DNA of 64,000 bases from Massilia putida (GCF_001941825.1 NZ_CP019038.1:5890001-5954000); one strand, 5' to 3'. Positions 9,935 to 20,134 are shown, counted from the first letter of the stretch. Numbers and translations are program-made. Notes: generated by a model not told the origin, from the letters alone.

Positions 9935-11095
9935 ATGACCGACGTGAAGACCGACACCCCAACCTTCAAACCGAAAAAATCCGTTGCGCTGTCCGGCGTC
10001 GCCGCCGGCAATACCGCGCTGTGCTCCGTGGGCCGCTCCGGCAACGACCTGCACTACCGCGGCTACGACATCCTGGACGTCGCCGACAACAGCGAGTTCG
10101 AGGAAATCGCCTACCTGCTCGTGCACGGCAAGCTGCCGAACGAGGCGGAACTGCGCGGCTACAAGGCCAAGCTGAAATCGCTGCGCGGCCTGCCGCAGTC
10201 GGTGAAAGCGGCGCTGGAGGCGCTGCCGGCCGGCGCGCATCCGATGGACGTGATGCGTACCGGAGTCTCCGTCCTCGGCTGCGTGCTGCCGGAAAAGGAC
10301 GACCACAACATCGCCGGCGCGCGCGACATCGCCGACCGCCTGATGGCGTCGTTCGGCTCGATGCTGCTGTACTGGTATCACTACAGCCATAACGGCAAGC
10401 GTATCGACGTGGAGACCGACGACGACTCGATCGGCGGCCACTTCCTGCATCTGCTGCACGGCACGAAGCCGTCGGACGAGTGGGTCAAGGCGATGCACAC
10501 GTCGCTGATCCTGTACGCGGAGCACGAGTTCAACGCGTCGACGTTCACCGCGCGCGTCGTCGCCGGCACCGGTTCCGACATCTATTCCGCGATCACGGGC
10601 GCGATCGGCGCGCTGCGCGGTCCGAAGCACGGCGGCGCCAACGAAGCCGCGTTCGACATCCAGAAGCGCTACGAGAACGCGGACGAAGCGGAAGCCGACA
10701 TTCGCAACCGCGTGGCGAACAAGGAAGTCGTCATCGGCTTCGGCCACCCGGTCTACACGATCTCCGACCCGCGCAACAAGGTGATCAAGGAAGTGGCGCG
10801 CACGCTGTCGCAAAGCGCGGGCTCGATGAAGATGTTCGACATCGCCGAGCGCCTCGAATCCGTGATGTGGGAAGTCAAAAAGATGTTCCCGAACCTCGAC
10901 TGGTTCTCGGCCGTGTCGTACCACATGATGGGCGTGCCGACGGCGATGTTCACGCCGCTGTTCGTCATCTCGCGCACGTCGGGCTGGTCGGCCCACGTGA
11001 TCGAGCAGCGCATCGACAACAAGATCATCCGCCCGAGCGCGAACTACGTCGGGCCGGAAGACCTGCAGTTCGTGCCGCTGGCCGAGCGTAAATAA
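9935..11095 (+). CDS. prpC: 2-methylcitrate synthase PrpC
   Basis: This 386-residue citrate-synthase-fold enzyme condenses propionyl-CoA with oxaloacetate. The catalytic triad is visible: H232 in [11 protein letters not shown]271 in GFGHPVYT and D322 in NLDWFSAVS. Length and position directly after prpB (GAGGAG-like ribosome site) separate it from the housekeeping citrate synthase, which is usually about 430 residues. A 101-bp gap containing a short hairpin repeat separates it from acnD. Confidence 0.95.
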   Translation: MTDVKTDTPTFKPKKSVALSGVAAGNTALCSVGRSGNDLHYRGYDILDVADNSEFEEIAYLLVHGKLPNEAELRGYKAKLKSLRGLPQSVKAALEALPAGAHPMDVMRTGVSVLGCVLPEKDDHNIAGARDIADRLMASFGSMLLYWYHYSHNGKRIDVETDDDSIGGHFLHLLHGTKPSDEWVKAMHTSLILYAEHEFNASTFTARVVAGTGSDIYSAITGAIGALRGPKHGGANEAAFDIQKRYENADEAEADIRNRVANKEVVIGFGHPVYTISDPRNKVIKEVARTLSQSAGSMKMFDIAERLESVMWEVKKMFPNLDWFSAVSYHMMGVPTAMFTPLFVISRTSGWSAHVIEQRIDNKIIRPSANYVGPEDLQFVPLAERK

Positions 11096-11137
11096 GAGGC
11101 ACGAGGCCTTCAGATAAGAGAGACGAGGTCTTCAAAT

Positions 11138-11165
11138 CGTCATTCCCGCTTGCGCGGGAATGACG
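11138..11165. repeat. Single REP-like hairpin in the prpC-acnD gap (family A half element)
   Basis: CGTCATTCCCGC, loop TTGC and GCGGGAATGACG form a perfect 12-bp stem. Only one arm of the family A element is present. It sits inside the operon, so it would be transcribed between prpC and acnD and could affect mRNA stability or partial termination. There is no T tract. Just before it, ACGAGGCCTTCAGAT is repeated imperfectly (11101-11137). Confidence 0.75.
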
Positions 11166-11196
11166 CCGGGAGGCCGCGGATGATGAGATCGAGACT

Positions 11197-13797
11197 ATGA
11201 ACAGCCAATATCGCAAACCCCTGCACGGCACCAGCCTGCATTACTTCGACGCGCGCGCCGCCGTCGACGAGATCCAGCCCGGCGCCTGGGACACGCTCCC
11301 GTACACCTCGCGCGTGCTGGCCGAAAACCTCGTGCGCCGCTGCGATCCCGTCGCGCTGGTGCCGTCGCTGAAGCAGATCATCGAGCGCCGCCGCGACCTC
11401 GATTTCCCGTGGTTCCCCGCGCGCGTCGTCTGCCACGACATCCTCGGCCAGACGGCGCTCGTCGACCTGGCCGGCCTGCGCGACGCGATCGCGCAGGAGG
11501 GCGGCAATCCGGCCCTCGTGAATCCGGTGGTGCCGACCCAGCTGGTGGTCGACCACTCGCTGGCCGTCGAATGCGGCGGCTTCGATCCGGACGCTTTTGA
11601 AAAGAACCGCGCCATCGAGGACCGCCGCAACGAGGACCGCTTCCATTTCATCGAGTGGACCAAGAAGGCCTTCGAAAACGTCGACGTGATCCCGCCGGGG
11701 AACGGCATCCTGCACCAGATCAACCTGGAGCGCATGAGTCCCGTCGTGCAGGTGAAGGATGGCGTGGCGTTCCCCGACACGCTCGTCGGCACCGACTCGC
11801 ACACGCCGATGGTCGATGCGCTGGGCGTCATCGCCATCGGCGTCGGCGGCCTGGAGGCGGAGAGCGTCATGCTGGGCCGGGCGTCGTACATGCGCCTGCC
11901 GGACATCGTCGGCGTCGAGCTGACCGGCAAGCCGGGCCCGGGCATCACCGCGACCGACATCGTGCTGGCGCTGACGGAATTCCTGCGCAAGTCGAAGGTG
12001 GTATCAAGCTACCTCGAGTTCCACGGCGAAGGCGCCGCGAACCTGACCTTGGGCGACCGCGCGACGATCTCCAACATGGCACCGGAATACGGCGCCACGG
12101 CCGCGATGTTCGCCATCGACGAGCAGACGATCAAATACCTCAAGCTGACGGGCCGTGACGACGACCTCGTGAAGCTGGTCGAGCTGTATGCGAAGGAAAC
12201 CGGCCTGTGGGCCGACACGCTGAAAAACGCGCAGTACGAGCGCACGCTGCGCTTCGATTTGTCGACCGTCGTGCGCAACATCGCCGGTCCGTCGAATCCG
12301 CACAAGCGCGTCGCCACGATGGAGCTGGCGCAGCACGGTATCACGGGGCCAATCGAGAACGAGCCGGGCAAGATGCCGGATGGCGCCGTCATCATCGCCG
12401 CCATCACGAGCTGCACGAACACCAACAACCCGCGCAATATGGTGGCCGCGGGCCTTCTCGCGCGCAACGCGAACGCGCGCGGGCTGGCGCGCAAGCCGTG
12501 GGTCAAGTCGTCGCTCGCGCCGGGTTCGAAAGCCGTGCCGCTGTACCTCGAAGAAGCGGGGCTGCTGCCGGAACTGGAGAAACTGGGCTTCGGCGTCGTC
12601 GCCTTCGCCTGCACGACCTGCAACGGCATGTCCGGCGCGCTGGACCCGGCGATCCAGCAGGAGATCGTCGAGCGCGACTTGTACGCGACGGCGGTCCTGT
12701 CGGGCAACCGCAATTTCGACGGCCGCATCCATCCGTATGCGAAGCAGGCGTTCCTCGCGTCGCCCCCGCTGGTCGTCGCGTATGCGATCGCGGGCACGAT
12801 CCGCTTCGACATCGAGAAGGACGTGCTGGGGTTTGACGCCGCCGGCAATCCGGTGCGCCTCGCCGACATCTGGCCGAGCGACGCGGAGATCGATGCCGTC
12901 GTCGAGCGGGCCGTGAAGCCGCAGCAGTTCCGCAAGGTGTACGACATCATGTTCGCGCGCCGCGAAGCCGGCGGCGAAGCCGTCTCGCCGCTGTACGACT
13001 GGCGCCCCATGAGCACCTATATCCGCCGTCCGCCGTACTGGGAAGGCGCGCTCGCGGGCGAACGGTCCTTGAAGGGCATGCGGCCGCTGGCGGTCCTGGG
13101 CGACAACATCACGACGGACCATTTGTCGCCGTCGAACGCGATCATGCCCGACAGCGCCGCGGGCGAATACCTGGCGAAAATGGGCCTGCCGGAAGAAGAC
13201 TTCAATTCGTACGCGACGCACCGCGGCGACCACCTGACGGCGCAGCGCGCCACGTTCGCGAATCCGACGCTGAAGAACGAGATGGTGCGCAATGCCGATG
13301 GCAGCGTGAAGGCGGGTTCGCTGGCCCGCGTCGAGCCGGACGGCGTCGTTACCCGCATGTGGGAAGCGATCGAGACCTATATGGAACGCAAGCAGCCGCT
13401 GATCGTGATCGCCGGCGCGGACTATGGCCAGGGTTCGTCGCGCGACTGGGCGGCGAAGGGCGTGCGGCTGGCGGGCGTGGAAGCCATCGTGGCCGAGGGC
13501 TTCGAACGCATCCACCGCACGAACCTCGTCGGCATGGGCGTGCTGCCGCTGGAATTCCAGCCGGGCACGACGCGCCTCACGCTGGGGATCGACGGCACCG
13601 AGACGTTCGACGTGGTGGGCGAGCGCACGCCGCGCGCCGTGCTGACGCTGGTCATCCATCGCAAGTCGGGTGACACCGTCGAAGTGCCGGTGACCTGCCG
13701 TCTCGACACGGCCGAGGAAGTGTCGATCTACGAGGCGGGCGGGGTGCTGCAGCGGTTTGCGCAGGATTTCCTCGCTTCTTCGAAGGTCGCCGCCTGA
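11197..13797 (+). CDS. acnD: Fe/S-dependent 2-methylcitrate dehydratase AcnD
   Basis: This 866-residue aconitase-family enzyme dehydrates 2-methylcitrate and works together with PrpF in place of PrpD. The three [4Fe-4S] ligands are C406 (TSCTNTNNP), C472 and C475 (ACTTCNG). The swivel domain with GSSRDWAAKG is at the C terminus. Immediate linkage to prpC and prpF makes AcnD the right assignment rather than housekeeping AcnA. The ribosome site before the ATG is weak (GAGA), which suggests dependence on read-through from prpC. Confidence 0.95.
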   Translation: MNSQYRKPLHGTSLHYFDARAAVDEIQPGAWDTLPYTSRVLAENLVRRCDPVALVPSLKQIIERRRDLDFPWFPARVVCHDILGQTALVDLAGLRDAIAQEGGNPALVNPVVPTQLVVDHSLAVECGGFDPDAFEKNRAIEDRRNEDRFHFIEWTKKAFENVDVIPPGNGILHQINLERMSPVVQVKDGVAFPDTLVGTDSHTPMVDALGVIAIGVGGLEAESVMLGRASYMRLPDIVGVELTGKPGPGITATDIVLALTEFLRKSKVVSSYLEFHGEGAANLTLGDRATISNMAPEYGATAAMFAIDEQTIKYLKLTGRDDDLVKLVELYAKETGLWADTLKNAQYERTLRFDLSTVVRNIAGPSNPHKRVATMELAQHGITGPIENEPGKMPDGAVIIAAITSCTNTNNPRNMVAAGLLARNANARGLARKPWVKSSLAPGSKAVPLYLEEAGLLPELEKLGFGVVAFACTTCNGMSGALDPAIQQEIVERDLYATAVLSGNRNFDGRIHPYAKQAFLASPPLVVAYAIAGTIRFDIEKDVLGFDAAGNPVRLADIWPSDAEIDAVVERAVKPQQFRKVYDIMFARREAGGEAVSPLYDWRPMSTYIRRPPYWEGALAGERSLKGMRPLAVLGDNITTDHLSPSNAIMPDSAAGEYLAKMGLPEEDFNSYATHRGDHLTAQRATFANPTLKNEMVRNADGSVKAGSLARVEPDGVVTRMWEAIETYMERKQPLIVIAGADYGQGSSRDWAAKGVRLAGVEAIVAEGFERIHRTNLVGMGVLPLEFQPGTTRLTLGIDGTETFDVVGERTPRAVLTLVIHRKSGDTVEVPVTCRLDTAEEVSIYEAGGVLQRFAQDFLASSKVAA

Positions 13798-13854
13798 CAT
13801 TCGAATTGTTCATCGGGCGTTTGAACGTTCGCACACCAACGAAAGACAAGCATC

Positions 13855-15054
13855 ATGGCCCACGCACCCCAGATCAAAATCCCCGCCGTCTACATGCGCG
13901 GCGGCACCAGCAAAGGCGTGTTCTTCCGCCTGCAAGACCTGCCCGAGGCGGCGCAGGTCCCCGGCGAAGCGCGCGACAAGCTGCTGCTGCGCGTGATCGG
14001 CAGCCCCGATCCGTACGCCAAGCATATCGACGGCATGGGCGGCGCCACGTCCAGCACGAGCAAGACCGTCATCGTCGCGCCCAGCACGCGGCCCGGCCAC
14101 GACGTCGACTACCTGTTCGGCCAGGTCGGCATCGATAAACCGTTCATCGACTGGAGCGGCAACTGCGGCAATCTCTCCGCCGCGGTGGGCCCGTATGCCA
14201 TCGCCAACGGCTTGATCGATCCGGCGCGGATTCCCGAGAACGGCACGGTCACCGTGCGCATCTGGCAGGCCAACATCAACAAGACGATCGTCGCCCACGT
14301 GCCGGTCACGAACGGCCAGGTCCAGGAGACGGGCGATTTCGAGCTGGACGGCGTCACGTTCCCGGCCGCCGAGGTCCAGCTGGAATTCATGGACCCCGCC
14401 GAGGAGGGCGACGGCGGCGAAGGGGGGGCAAATAAGATGTTCCCGACCGGGAACCTGGTCGACGACCTCGAGGTGCCGGGCGTCGGTACGCTCAAGGCGA
14501 CGATGATCAATGCCGGCATCCCGACCGTCTTCGTGAACGCCGCCGACATCGGCTACACGGGCACGGAGCTGCAGGACGCCATCAACGGCGATCCGAAGGC
14601 GCTGGCGATGTTCGAGACGATCCGCGCGTACGGCGCCATGCGCATGGGCCTGATCGCGCACGTGGAGGAGGCCGCGCGCCGCCAGCACACGCCGAAAGTC
14701 GCCTTCGTCGCGCCGCCCGCCGGTTATACGGCGTCGAGCGGCAAGCGGGTCGATGCGGGCGACATCGACCTGCTCGTGCGCGCCCTGTCGATGGGCAAGC
14801 TGCATCACGCGATGATGGGCACGGCGGCCGTCGCGATCGGCACGGCGGCCGCGATCCCGGGAACGCTCGTCAGCCTCGCGGCGGGCGGACGGGCGCACGA
14901 GGCCGTGCGTTTCGGCCATCCGTCCGGGCTGCTCCGCGTCGGTGCCGAGGCGCGCCAGGAGGGCGGCGACTGGATCGTCACGAAGGCTGTCATGAGCCGG
15001 AGCGCACGCGTCTTGATGGAAGGCTGGGTGCGCGTGCCGGGCGACGCGTTCTGA
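13855..15054 (+). CDS. prpF: 2-methylaconitate cis-trans isomerase PrpF
   Basis: This 399-residue PrpF-family isomerase has a duplicated diaminopimelate-epimerase-like fold. It converts the AcnD product to the 2-methylaconitate isomer used in the next hydration. The signatures YMRGGTSKGVFF near the N terminus, DWSGNCGNLSAAVGP near residue 97 and NAGIPTVFVNA near 220 are present. It is the last gene of the operon, 57 bp after acnD. With AcnD it removes the need for prpD, which is not in this window; prpE is also absent here. Confidence 0.95.
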   Translation: MAHAPQIKIPAVYMRGGTSKGVFFRLQDLPEAAQVPGEARDKLLLRVIGSPDPYAKHIDGMGGATSSTSKTVIVAPSTRPGHDVDYLFGQVGIDKPFIDWSGNCGNLSAAVGPYAIANGLIDPARIPENGTVTVRIWQANINKTIVAHVPVTNGQVQETGDFELDGVTFPAAEVQLEFMDPAEEGDGGEGGANKMFPTGNLVDDLEVPGVGTLKATMINAGIPTVFVNAADIGYTGTELQDAINGDPKALAMFETIRAYGAMRMGLIAHVEEAARRQHTPKVAFVAPPAGYTASSGKRVDAGDIDLLVRALSMGKLHHAMMGTAAVAIGTAAAIPGTLVSLAAGGRAHEAVRFGHPSGLLRVGAEARQEGGDWIVTKAVMSRSARVLMEGWVRVPGDAF

Positions 15055-15180
15055 GACCGTTGCTGCGCCGCGTCACCTGCTGAAATTCGTCTTTCCAAAC
15101 GATAATTTGCGTTAGATCTCGGCTATCATCCACCCAAATTCGACAAAGAGTCCTGTCAAAGGGCCAATACAGGAAGAGGG

Positions 15181-18048
15181 ATGGATCGGGGAACGAGCAC
15201 ACCGGCCTTGGTGGCCGAGGCATTGGCATTGATCGCCGCGCCGGCCTGCGCGTGCGACGGCGAAGGCACGATCTGGGCCGCGAACGCGGCGCTCGTCGAA
15301 CTGGCCGGCGGCGCGGTCGACGGCCGTCCGCTGGTCTCGCTGTTCTGCGCGCACATGGCGGCGGCGCTGGCGGTCGAGATCCGCCTGTCGCTGGCCGGCG
15401 AGCGGCGTTGGGACGCGTTGATCGTACGCGACGGCGAGGAGCGGCCCGTCGAGGTGCGCGCGAAGCCGCTGCCGCCGGGCGCGGGCGTCGCGGGCGCCGT
15501 CTTCGTGTTCGGCGACGTGCTCACGTTCGGCGACGGCCAGGCCGCGCTGCGCGGACGCTTGCTGGAGCAGGCCGCGGTGGTCGAGCATGCGCCGGTCGGC
15601 ATCGCCGTCACGTTGCCCGACCTCGTCAAATCCTGCAATCCGCGCATGGCCGGGATGCTGGGCTATACGCCGGAAGAGCTGGTCAACCACAGTCCCGCCC
15701 TGGTCTTCGCCACGCGCGACCAGTACGAAGCGTTCATCGGCGAAGCCGTCGTCGTGCTGACGCGTGGCAGCCTGTTCGAAAAGAGCGAGGTGCCGCTGCG
15801 CCACCGCGACGGCAGCACGATCTGGTGCCGCATCCGCGCCAAGGCCGTCGACATGAGCGCGCGCGAGGCGGGCACCGTGTGGATCGTGGAAGACGTCTCG
15901 GAAGCGCGGCGGGCGTTCATCGAGATCCAGTCGATCATGACCAATGCCACGATCGGCATCTTCTTCACGCGCGAGCGGACGATCACCCGCTACAACGATT
16001 GCTTCGGCGCGATGTTCGGCTACGGGCCGGGCGAGGCGCTCGGCCGGTCGACGCGCGTCCTGTATGCGGACGACGCGGCGTTCGTCGAGATCGGCCAACG
16101 CGCATACGGCGTGCTGGGCCTGGGCGGCTCGTTCAAGACCGAGACGGCGATGGTGCACCGGGACGGCACGCCGATGTGGGTCAACCTGATCGGCTATGCC
16201 GTCAACCCGGAGGAGCTGGGCACGGGCACGATGATCTGGATGATCGAGGACCGCACGGGCCAGAAGGCGGCCGAGGAATCGCTGCGCAACGCGCTGCTGG
16301 AAAACCAGGCGATCCTCGACAACGCCGTGCTGGGCATCGCCGTCGTCGAGAACGGCCGCACCCTGCATTGCAACCGCAAGATGGAAGAGCTGTTCGGCCA
16401 CCAGGGCGGCAGCATCGAAGGCCTGCCCGTGCGCGAGCTGTATCCCGACGACGCGGGCTGGATGGCCGCGCGCGAACAGACCCTGCGCGATTTCGAGGCG
16501 GGGCGCGTGCACATGGCCGAGTATGAACTGGTGCGGCGCGACGGCAAGCGGTTCTGGGCGCGCCTGTCCGGCCGGCCGTTCGACATGGCGGAGCGGGGCG
16601 GGCGCAGCGTCTGGCTGATCGACGACGTCACCGCCCAGCGCGAAGCGGCCGACGCCCTGCGCCGTGCGCGCGACGAACTCGAAGTGCGGGTGCAGGAACG
16701 CACGGCGGAGCTGCAGGCCGAAATCGTCGAGCGGCGCCAGGCCGAGGCGCGCGTGCACCACATGGCGTACCACGACGCGCTCACGGGCCTGCCGAACCGC
16801 GCGCTGCTGTCCGAACGCCTCGACCGCGCCCTGCTGGCGGCGCGCCGCGACGGCCTCAAACTGGCCCTGCTGTTCATCGACCTGGACCGCTTCAAGACGA
16901 TCAACGATTCGCTCGGCCACCTGACGGGCGACCATCTGTTGAAGGAAGTGGCGCAGCGCCTGTGCCGCGTCGTGCGCGCCAGCGACACCGTCGCGCGCCT
17001 CGGCGGCGACGAATTCGTGGTGCTGGTACCGGGCGTGCGCGTGGCCGAGGAGTGCGGCATCGTGGGCGACAAGATCATCGAGGCGTTGGCTGCGCCCGTC
17101 GAATTCGAGGGGCGCAGCCTGCACATCTCGCCGTCGATCGGCATCTGCCTGTATCCGGACGACGGCGCGGACGCGACGAGCCTGATGCGCAAGGCCGACG
17201 CCGCGATGTATTACGCGAAGGCGGCCGGCCGCAACAACTACCAGTTCTACGCCGAGCCGATGAACGCGGCGGCCGCGCGCCATTTCGAGCTGGAGTCGCG
17301 CCTGCGCGGCGCCCTGGTGCGCGAGGAATTCGTGCTGTTCTACCAGCCGATCGTGGGCGTGCAGGACGGCCGCGTGCACGGCCTGGAAGTGCTGTTGCGC
17401 TGGCGCCATCCGGAGCAGGGTCTCGTGGCGCCCGACGACTTCATCCCGATCCTGGAAGAGAACGGCCTGATCGTGCCCGTCGGCGAATGGGTGATCCGGC
17501 GCGCGTGCGAGCAGGCGATGGCCTGGCAGCGGGCGGGCCTGCCGGCGCTGCCGCTGGCGGTGAACCTGTCGGCGCGCCAGTTCATGCACCGGGGCCTGAT
17601 CCAATCGATCCGCGACATCGTCGACGACACGGGCATCGATCCGGGCCTGCTCGAATTCGAGATCACCGAGACGGCGCTGATGCAGCACGGCGGCCAGACG
17701 CTGGAGACGCTGGGCCAGATCTACCGCATGGGCATCCGCCTGTCGATCGACGACTTCGGCACCGGCTATTCGAGCCTCGCGTACCTGAAGCGCTTCCCGG
17801 TCCGCAAGATCAAGATCGACCGCGCGTTCGTGCGCGACCTCGAGTCGAGCAGCGAGGACCAGGCCATCGTCGCGGCCATCATGGCGCTGGCGGGGAGCCT
17901 CGGGATGGCCGTCGTGGCGGAGGGCGTCGAGAACGACGCGCAGCTGGCACTGCTGCGCCGGCACGGGTGCCAGTACGCCCAGGGTTACCTGTTCGCGCGG
18001 CCGGCCGACGCCGACGCGATGTCGAATCTGTTGGCACGAGGTTCGTAG
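15181..18048 (+). CDS. PAS-repeat GGDEF/EAL cyclic-di-GMP turnover protein
   Basis: This 955-residue protein has several PAS sensor domains (about residues 10-500), a coiled coil, a GGDEF domain (active-site GGDEF near 608, with the RASD inhibitory site five residues before it) and an EAL domain (about 700-950). EAL reads EVL, which keeps the catalytic glutamate. NLSARQF, EITETAL, DDFGTGYSS (near 857) and KIDRAFV are intact, so phosphodiesterase activity is expected, and cyclase activity is possible. No membrane helix is obvious, suggesting a cytosolic sensor. The TAG stop lies inside a dispersed inverted repeat (18045-18122). AGGAAGAGG precedes the start. Confidence 0.92.
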   Translation: MDRGTSTPALVAEALALIAAPACACDGEGTIWAANAALVELAGGAVDGRPLVSLFCAHMAAALAVEIRLSLAGERRWDALIVRDGEERPVEVRAKPLPPGAGVAGAVFVFGDVLTFGDGQAALRGRLLEQAAVVEHAPVGIAVTLPDLVKSCNPRMAGMLGYTPEELVNHSPALVFATRDQYEAFIGEAVVVLTRGSLFEKSEVPLRHRDGSTIWCRIRAKAVDMSAREAGTVWIVEDVSEARRAFIEIQSIMTNATIGIFFTRERTITRYNDCFGAMFGYGPGEALGRSTRVLYADDAAFVEIGQRAYGVLGLGGSFKTETAMVHRDGTPMWVNLIGYAVNPEELGTGTMIWMIEDRTGQKAAEESLRNALLENQAILDNAVLGIAVVENGRTLHCNRKMEELFGHQGGSIEGLPVRELYPDDAGWMAAREQTLRDFEAGRVHMAEYELVRRDGKRFWARLSGRPFDMAERGGRSVWLIDDVTAQREAADALRRARDELEVRVQERTAELQAEIVERRQAEARVHHMAYHDALTGLPNRALLSERLDRALLAARRDGLKLALLFIDLDRFKTINDSLGHLTGDHLLKEVAQRLCRVVRASDTVARLGGDEFVVLVPGVRVAEECGIVGDKIIEALAAPVEFEGRSLHISPSIGICLYPDDGADATSLMRKADAAMYYAKAAGRNNYQFYAEPMNAAAARHFELESRLRGALVREEFVLFYQPIVGVQDGRVHGLEVLLRWRHPEQGLVAPDDFIPILEENGLIVPVGEWVIRRACEQAMAWQRAGLPALPLAVNLSARQFMHRGLIQSIRDIVDDTGIDPGLLEFEITETALMQHGGQTLETLGQIYRMGIRLSIDDFGTGYSSLAYLKRFPVRKIKIDRAFVRDLESSSEDQAIVAAIMALAGSLGMAVVAEGVENDAQLALLRRHGCQYAQGYLFARPADADAMSNLLARGS

Positions 18049-18122
18049 GGTGGCACTCCTGTGCCCACGCGTCACGCGGCATGTTGCAAAGGTCACGCGC
18101 GGGCATATGGTGCCCACCCTAC
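18045..18122. repeat. Inverted repeat, family B copy 1 (overlaps the upstream stop codon)
   Basis: GTAGGGTGGCAC and GTGCCCACCCTAC form the outer arms, and CCCACGCGTCACGCG with CACGCGCGGGC forms the inner ones. The TAG stop of the preceding GGDEF/EAL gene is the GTAGGG end of the repeat. A second copy with nested arms is at 36377-36440. Confidence 0.75.
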
Positions 18123-18131
18123 ACGGCCGGA

Positions 18132-18896
18132 TTAAACGATGGTCGCGATCACCGGCGTGTGGTCCGACGGCTGCTCCCACTTGCGCGGCTCGCGGTCGAT
18201 GACGCACGCCTCGCAGCGCTGCGCCAGCGCCGGCGACAGGAGGATGTGGTCGATGCGCAGCCCGCGGTTGCGGCGGAACGCCATCTGGCGGTAGTCCCAC
18301 CAGCTGTACTGCTTCTCGGGCTGCTCGAACAGCCGGAACGCGTCGACCAGACCGAGGCCGCACAGGTCGCGCAGCGCCTCGCGTTCCAGGTCGGAGCAGT
18401 GGATCTGGCCGGCCCACAGTTCGGGGTCGTGCACGTCCCGGTCTTCGGGCGCGATGTTGTAATCGCCCAGGATCGCGAACCGCTCGTGGAGCGCCAGCTC
18501 CTCGCCGACCCACTTGCGCAGCGCGGCCAGCCAGCCCATCTTGTAGGCATACTTGTCGGAGCCGACGGCCTGGCCGTTCGGCACATAGGCGCAGATGAAG
18601 CGTACGCCGGCGATGGTCGCGGCGATCAGGCGCTGTTGCTCGTCGGGGTAGTGCGGGTTGTTGCGCACGACGTCGGCGATGGGCAGACGCGACAGGATCG
18701 CCACGCCGTTGTACGTCTTCTGGCCGCTGAACACGACCTCGTAGCCGGCCGCGTTGATCTCAGCCACGGGAAATTTATCGTCGGTGAGTTTCGTCTCCTG
18801 GATGCAGAGCACGTCGACGGGGTTGGCGGCCAACCACTGGAGCAGGTGCGGCAGGCGTACCTTCAGCGAGTTGACGTTCCAAGATGCGATTTTCAT
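18132..18896 (-). CDS. xth: Exodeoxyribonuclease III
   Basis: This 254-residue AP endonuclease/3'-5' exonuclease of base-excision repair belongs to the EEP fold. The N terminus MKIASWNVNSLKVRL with the metal-binding IQETKL, the GDYNIAP motif, and the C-terminal RIDHILLS and SDHTPV histidine motifs are all present. It is a single gene convergent with the GGDEF/EAL gene, separated only by a repeat. The upstream side opens into a 700-bp gene-poor gap. Confidence 0.95.
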   Translation of the reverse strand: MKIASWNVNSLKVRLPHLLQWLAANPVDVLCIQETKLTDDKFPVAEINAAGYEVVFSGQKTYNGVAILSRLPIADVVRNNPHYPDEQQRLIAATIAGVRFICAYVPNGQAVGSDKYAYKMGWLAALRKWVGEELALHERFAILGDYNIAPEDRDVHDPELWAGQIHCSDLEREALRDLCGLGLVDAFRLFEQPEKQYSWWDYRQMAFRRNRGLRIDHILLSPALAQRCEACVIDREPRKWEQPSDHTPVIATIV

Positions 18897-19595
18897 TATT
18901 TTTCTCTACGTTGAACATGGGCGAACAGCGGAGCAGGCCGTTCATTGAATGTCGATTGGGAAAGTAGAGATTGTACGCTGTCGGCGGCGACGCCGGCTCG
19001 GCCGCCGGCGGTTCCAAAATGAAAAAATCGAAATGGATGGAAATTATCCCGTTTCCGCCCCTGGGACCGGCTCCCGTCCCCCCGAACCGGCGTCGCCATG
19101 CCGTCGGCGCAAGAATTCCGGCCGTTGCCGCCCTGCGTCGCCGCCAGATCGGCGCTAAACCATGTATCATCCCGGGCCCGTTCATACGGGCCGTGCTCAT
19201 CCGGCTCATTACCGTTGTTGTTACCCATCATGGCTCCATAAGCCATGACACGATTGTCATTATTTGTGCAGATTGCAACAAACATGTCGTAAAATTATTG
19301 TCCATGGAGTAAAAAATCGTAACGACGCTGGAAAGTTGCGCTGAACTGTGACAAGATGTAACAATCACAGCAAGAGAAGCGGCATTTCCGTATTGTCTCC
19401 TTCTCGAAAGAAAAAAATTGCAGTAGGCCAACTTACGTTGTACTATTGGCATATTGCTCTGGAACCAAGTATTCGAAAGCATTCCATTGCTTTGATAAAT
19501 GGTGCCGTGGTCGGTCGAGCGGCCGGCCTTTGGCGGGTGTGTAACGATCGCGGATCCGAGAGCAGGATTTGCACACAGCTTTGTAAAGGACAACA
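18897..19595. other. 699-bp gene-poor, locally AT-rich gap
   Basis: I see no convincing gene. Open frames here lack family features or a ribosome site. From about 19195 to 19500 the base composition is clearly more AT-rich than its surroundings. Small hairpins are present: GGCCCGT/ACGGGCC (19175-19192), CATGGCT/AGCCATG (19229-19247) and TGACA/TGTCA (19246-19259). Function could be promoter for the small genes at 19596 or a small RNA; neither can be shown. Confidence 0.5.
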
Positions 19596-19946
19596 ATGCG
19601 CCAAGCATTTGAAGCATGGGCCCAACGCGATGGCCACATTGTCCGGCGTCGTGAGGACAAGCCGGAAGAGTACCTCGTGTACGAAACCCAACGCCGCTGG
19701 CTGATCTGGCAAGCCGCGCTGGCACACGGCCAGAAGGCTGCGGCCGAGACGCCGCAGAAATTCGCGCCGTCCGACAACCCGCCGCAGAAGATGCCGGCGG
19801 ACGAGGCGAGCGTGCGTAACCGCGTGCTGAACGAGGTGCTGGACGCGTTCAGCGAGCTCGATGACAACGCCGGTGTCGAAGGCATCGTCAAGGTCATCCA
19901 GAACCTCAAGAAGAAGCACCGCGCCGCGGCTGAAGAAAAGGCCTGA
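19596..19946 (+). CDS. Hypothetical protein with phage-like N terminus
   Basis: This 116-residue product is not assigned to a family. The N terminus (FEAWAQRDGHIVRRRE, then EYLVYETQRRWLIWQAAL) resembles short segments repeated in phage and plasmid hypothetical proteins that begin with a tryptophan-rich helix. The C-terminal half is acidic and helical (NRVLNEVLDAFSELDDNAG) and ends in a lysine-rich tail. AAAGGA precedes the ATG. Its stop overlaps the start of the DUF1653 gene (TGATG), so the pair is probably co-translated. Confidence 0.7.
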   Translation: MRQAFEAWAQRDGHIVRRREDKPEEYLVYETQRRWLIWQAALAHGQKAAAETPQKFAPSDNPPQKMPADEASVRNRVLNEVLDAFSELDDNAGVEGIVKVIQNLKKKHRAAAEEKA

Positions 19947-20134
19947 TGCGCTTCCGCCACTACAAGGGCGGGGTGTACGAGGTGGTCTGCGAGGCCACGC
20001 TCGAGGCCGATCACACGGCCGTGGTCGTGTATCGCGGGCAGGACGGCAAGACCTGGGTCCGCCCGCGCGACGCCTTCTACGGATCGGTCGACGTCGATGG
20101 CGAGCGCTTGCCGCGCTTTACGCCGATCTCTTGA
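19946..20134 (+). CDS. DUF1653 family small protein
   Basis: This 62-residue protein has the DUF1653 signature: RHYKGGVYEVV, then VVVYRGQDGKTWVRPRDAFY. The fold is a small beta barrel of unknown function found widely in proteobacteria. It starts within the stop codon of the upstream hypothetical gene. No membrane or export signal. Confidence 0.85.
   Translation: MRFRHYKGGVYEVVCEATLEADHTAVVVYRGQDGKTWVRPRDAFYGSVDVDGERLPRFTPIS

Noticed and set aside
15112..18513. Long open frame on the minus strand (about 1133 residues)
   Set aside because: It is antisense to the PAS-GGDEF-EAL gene and to part of xth, an expected by-product of high GC. It has no recognisable domain order or ribosome site.
18971..19312. 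Small plus-strand frame in the xth upstream gap
   Set aside because: No ribosome site and no family likeness; composition changes midway through it.
19348..19370. CRP-like site (TGTGA and TCACA)
   Set aside because: The spacer is 13 bases rather than six, so the arms cannot form a normal CRP site.
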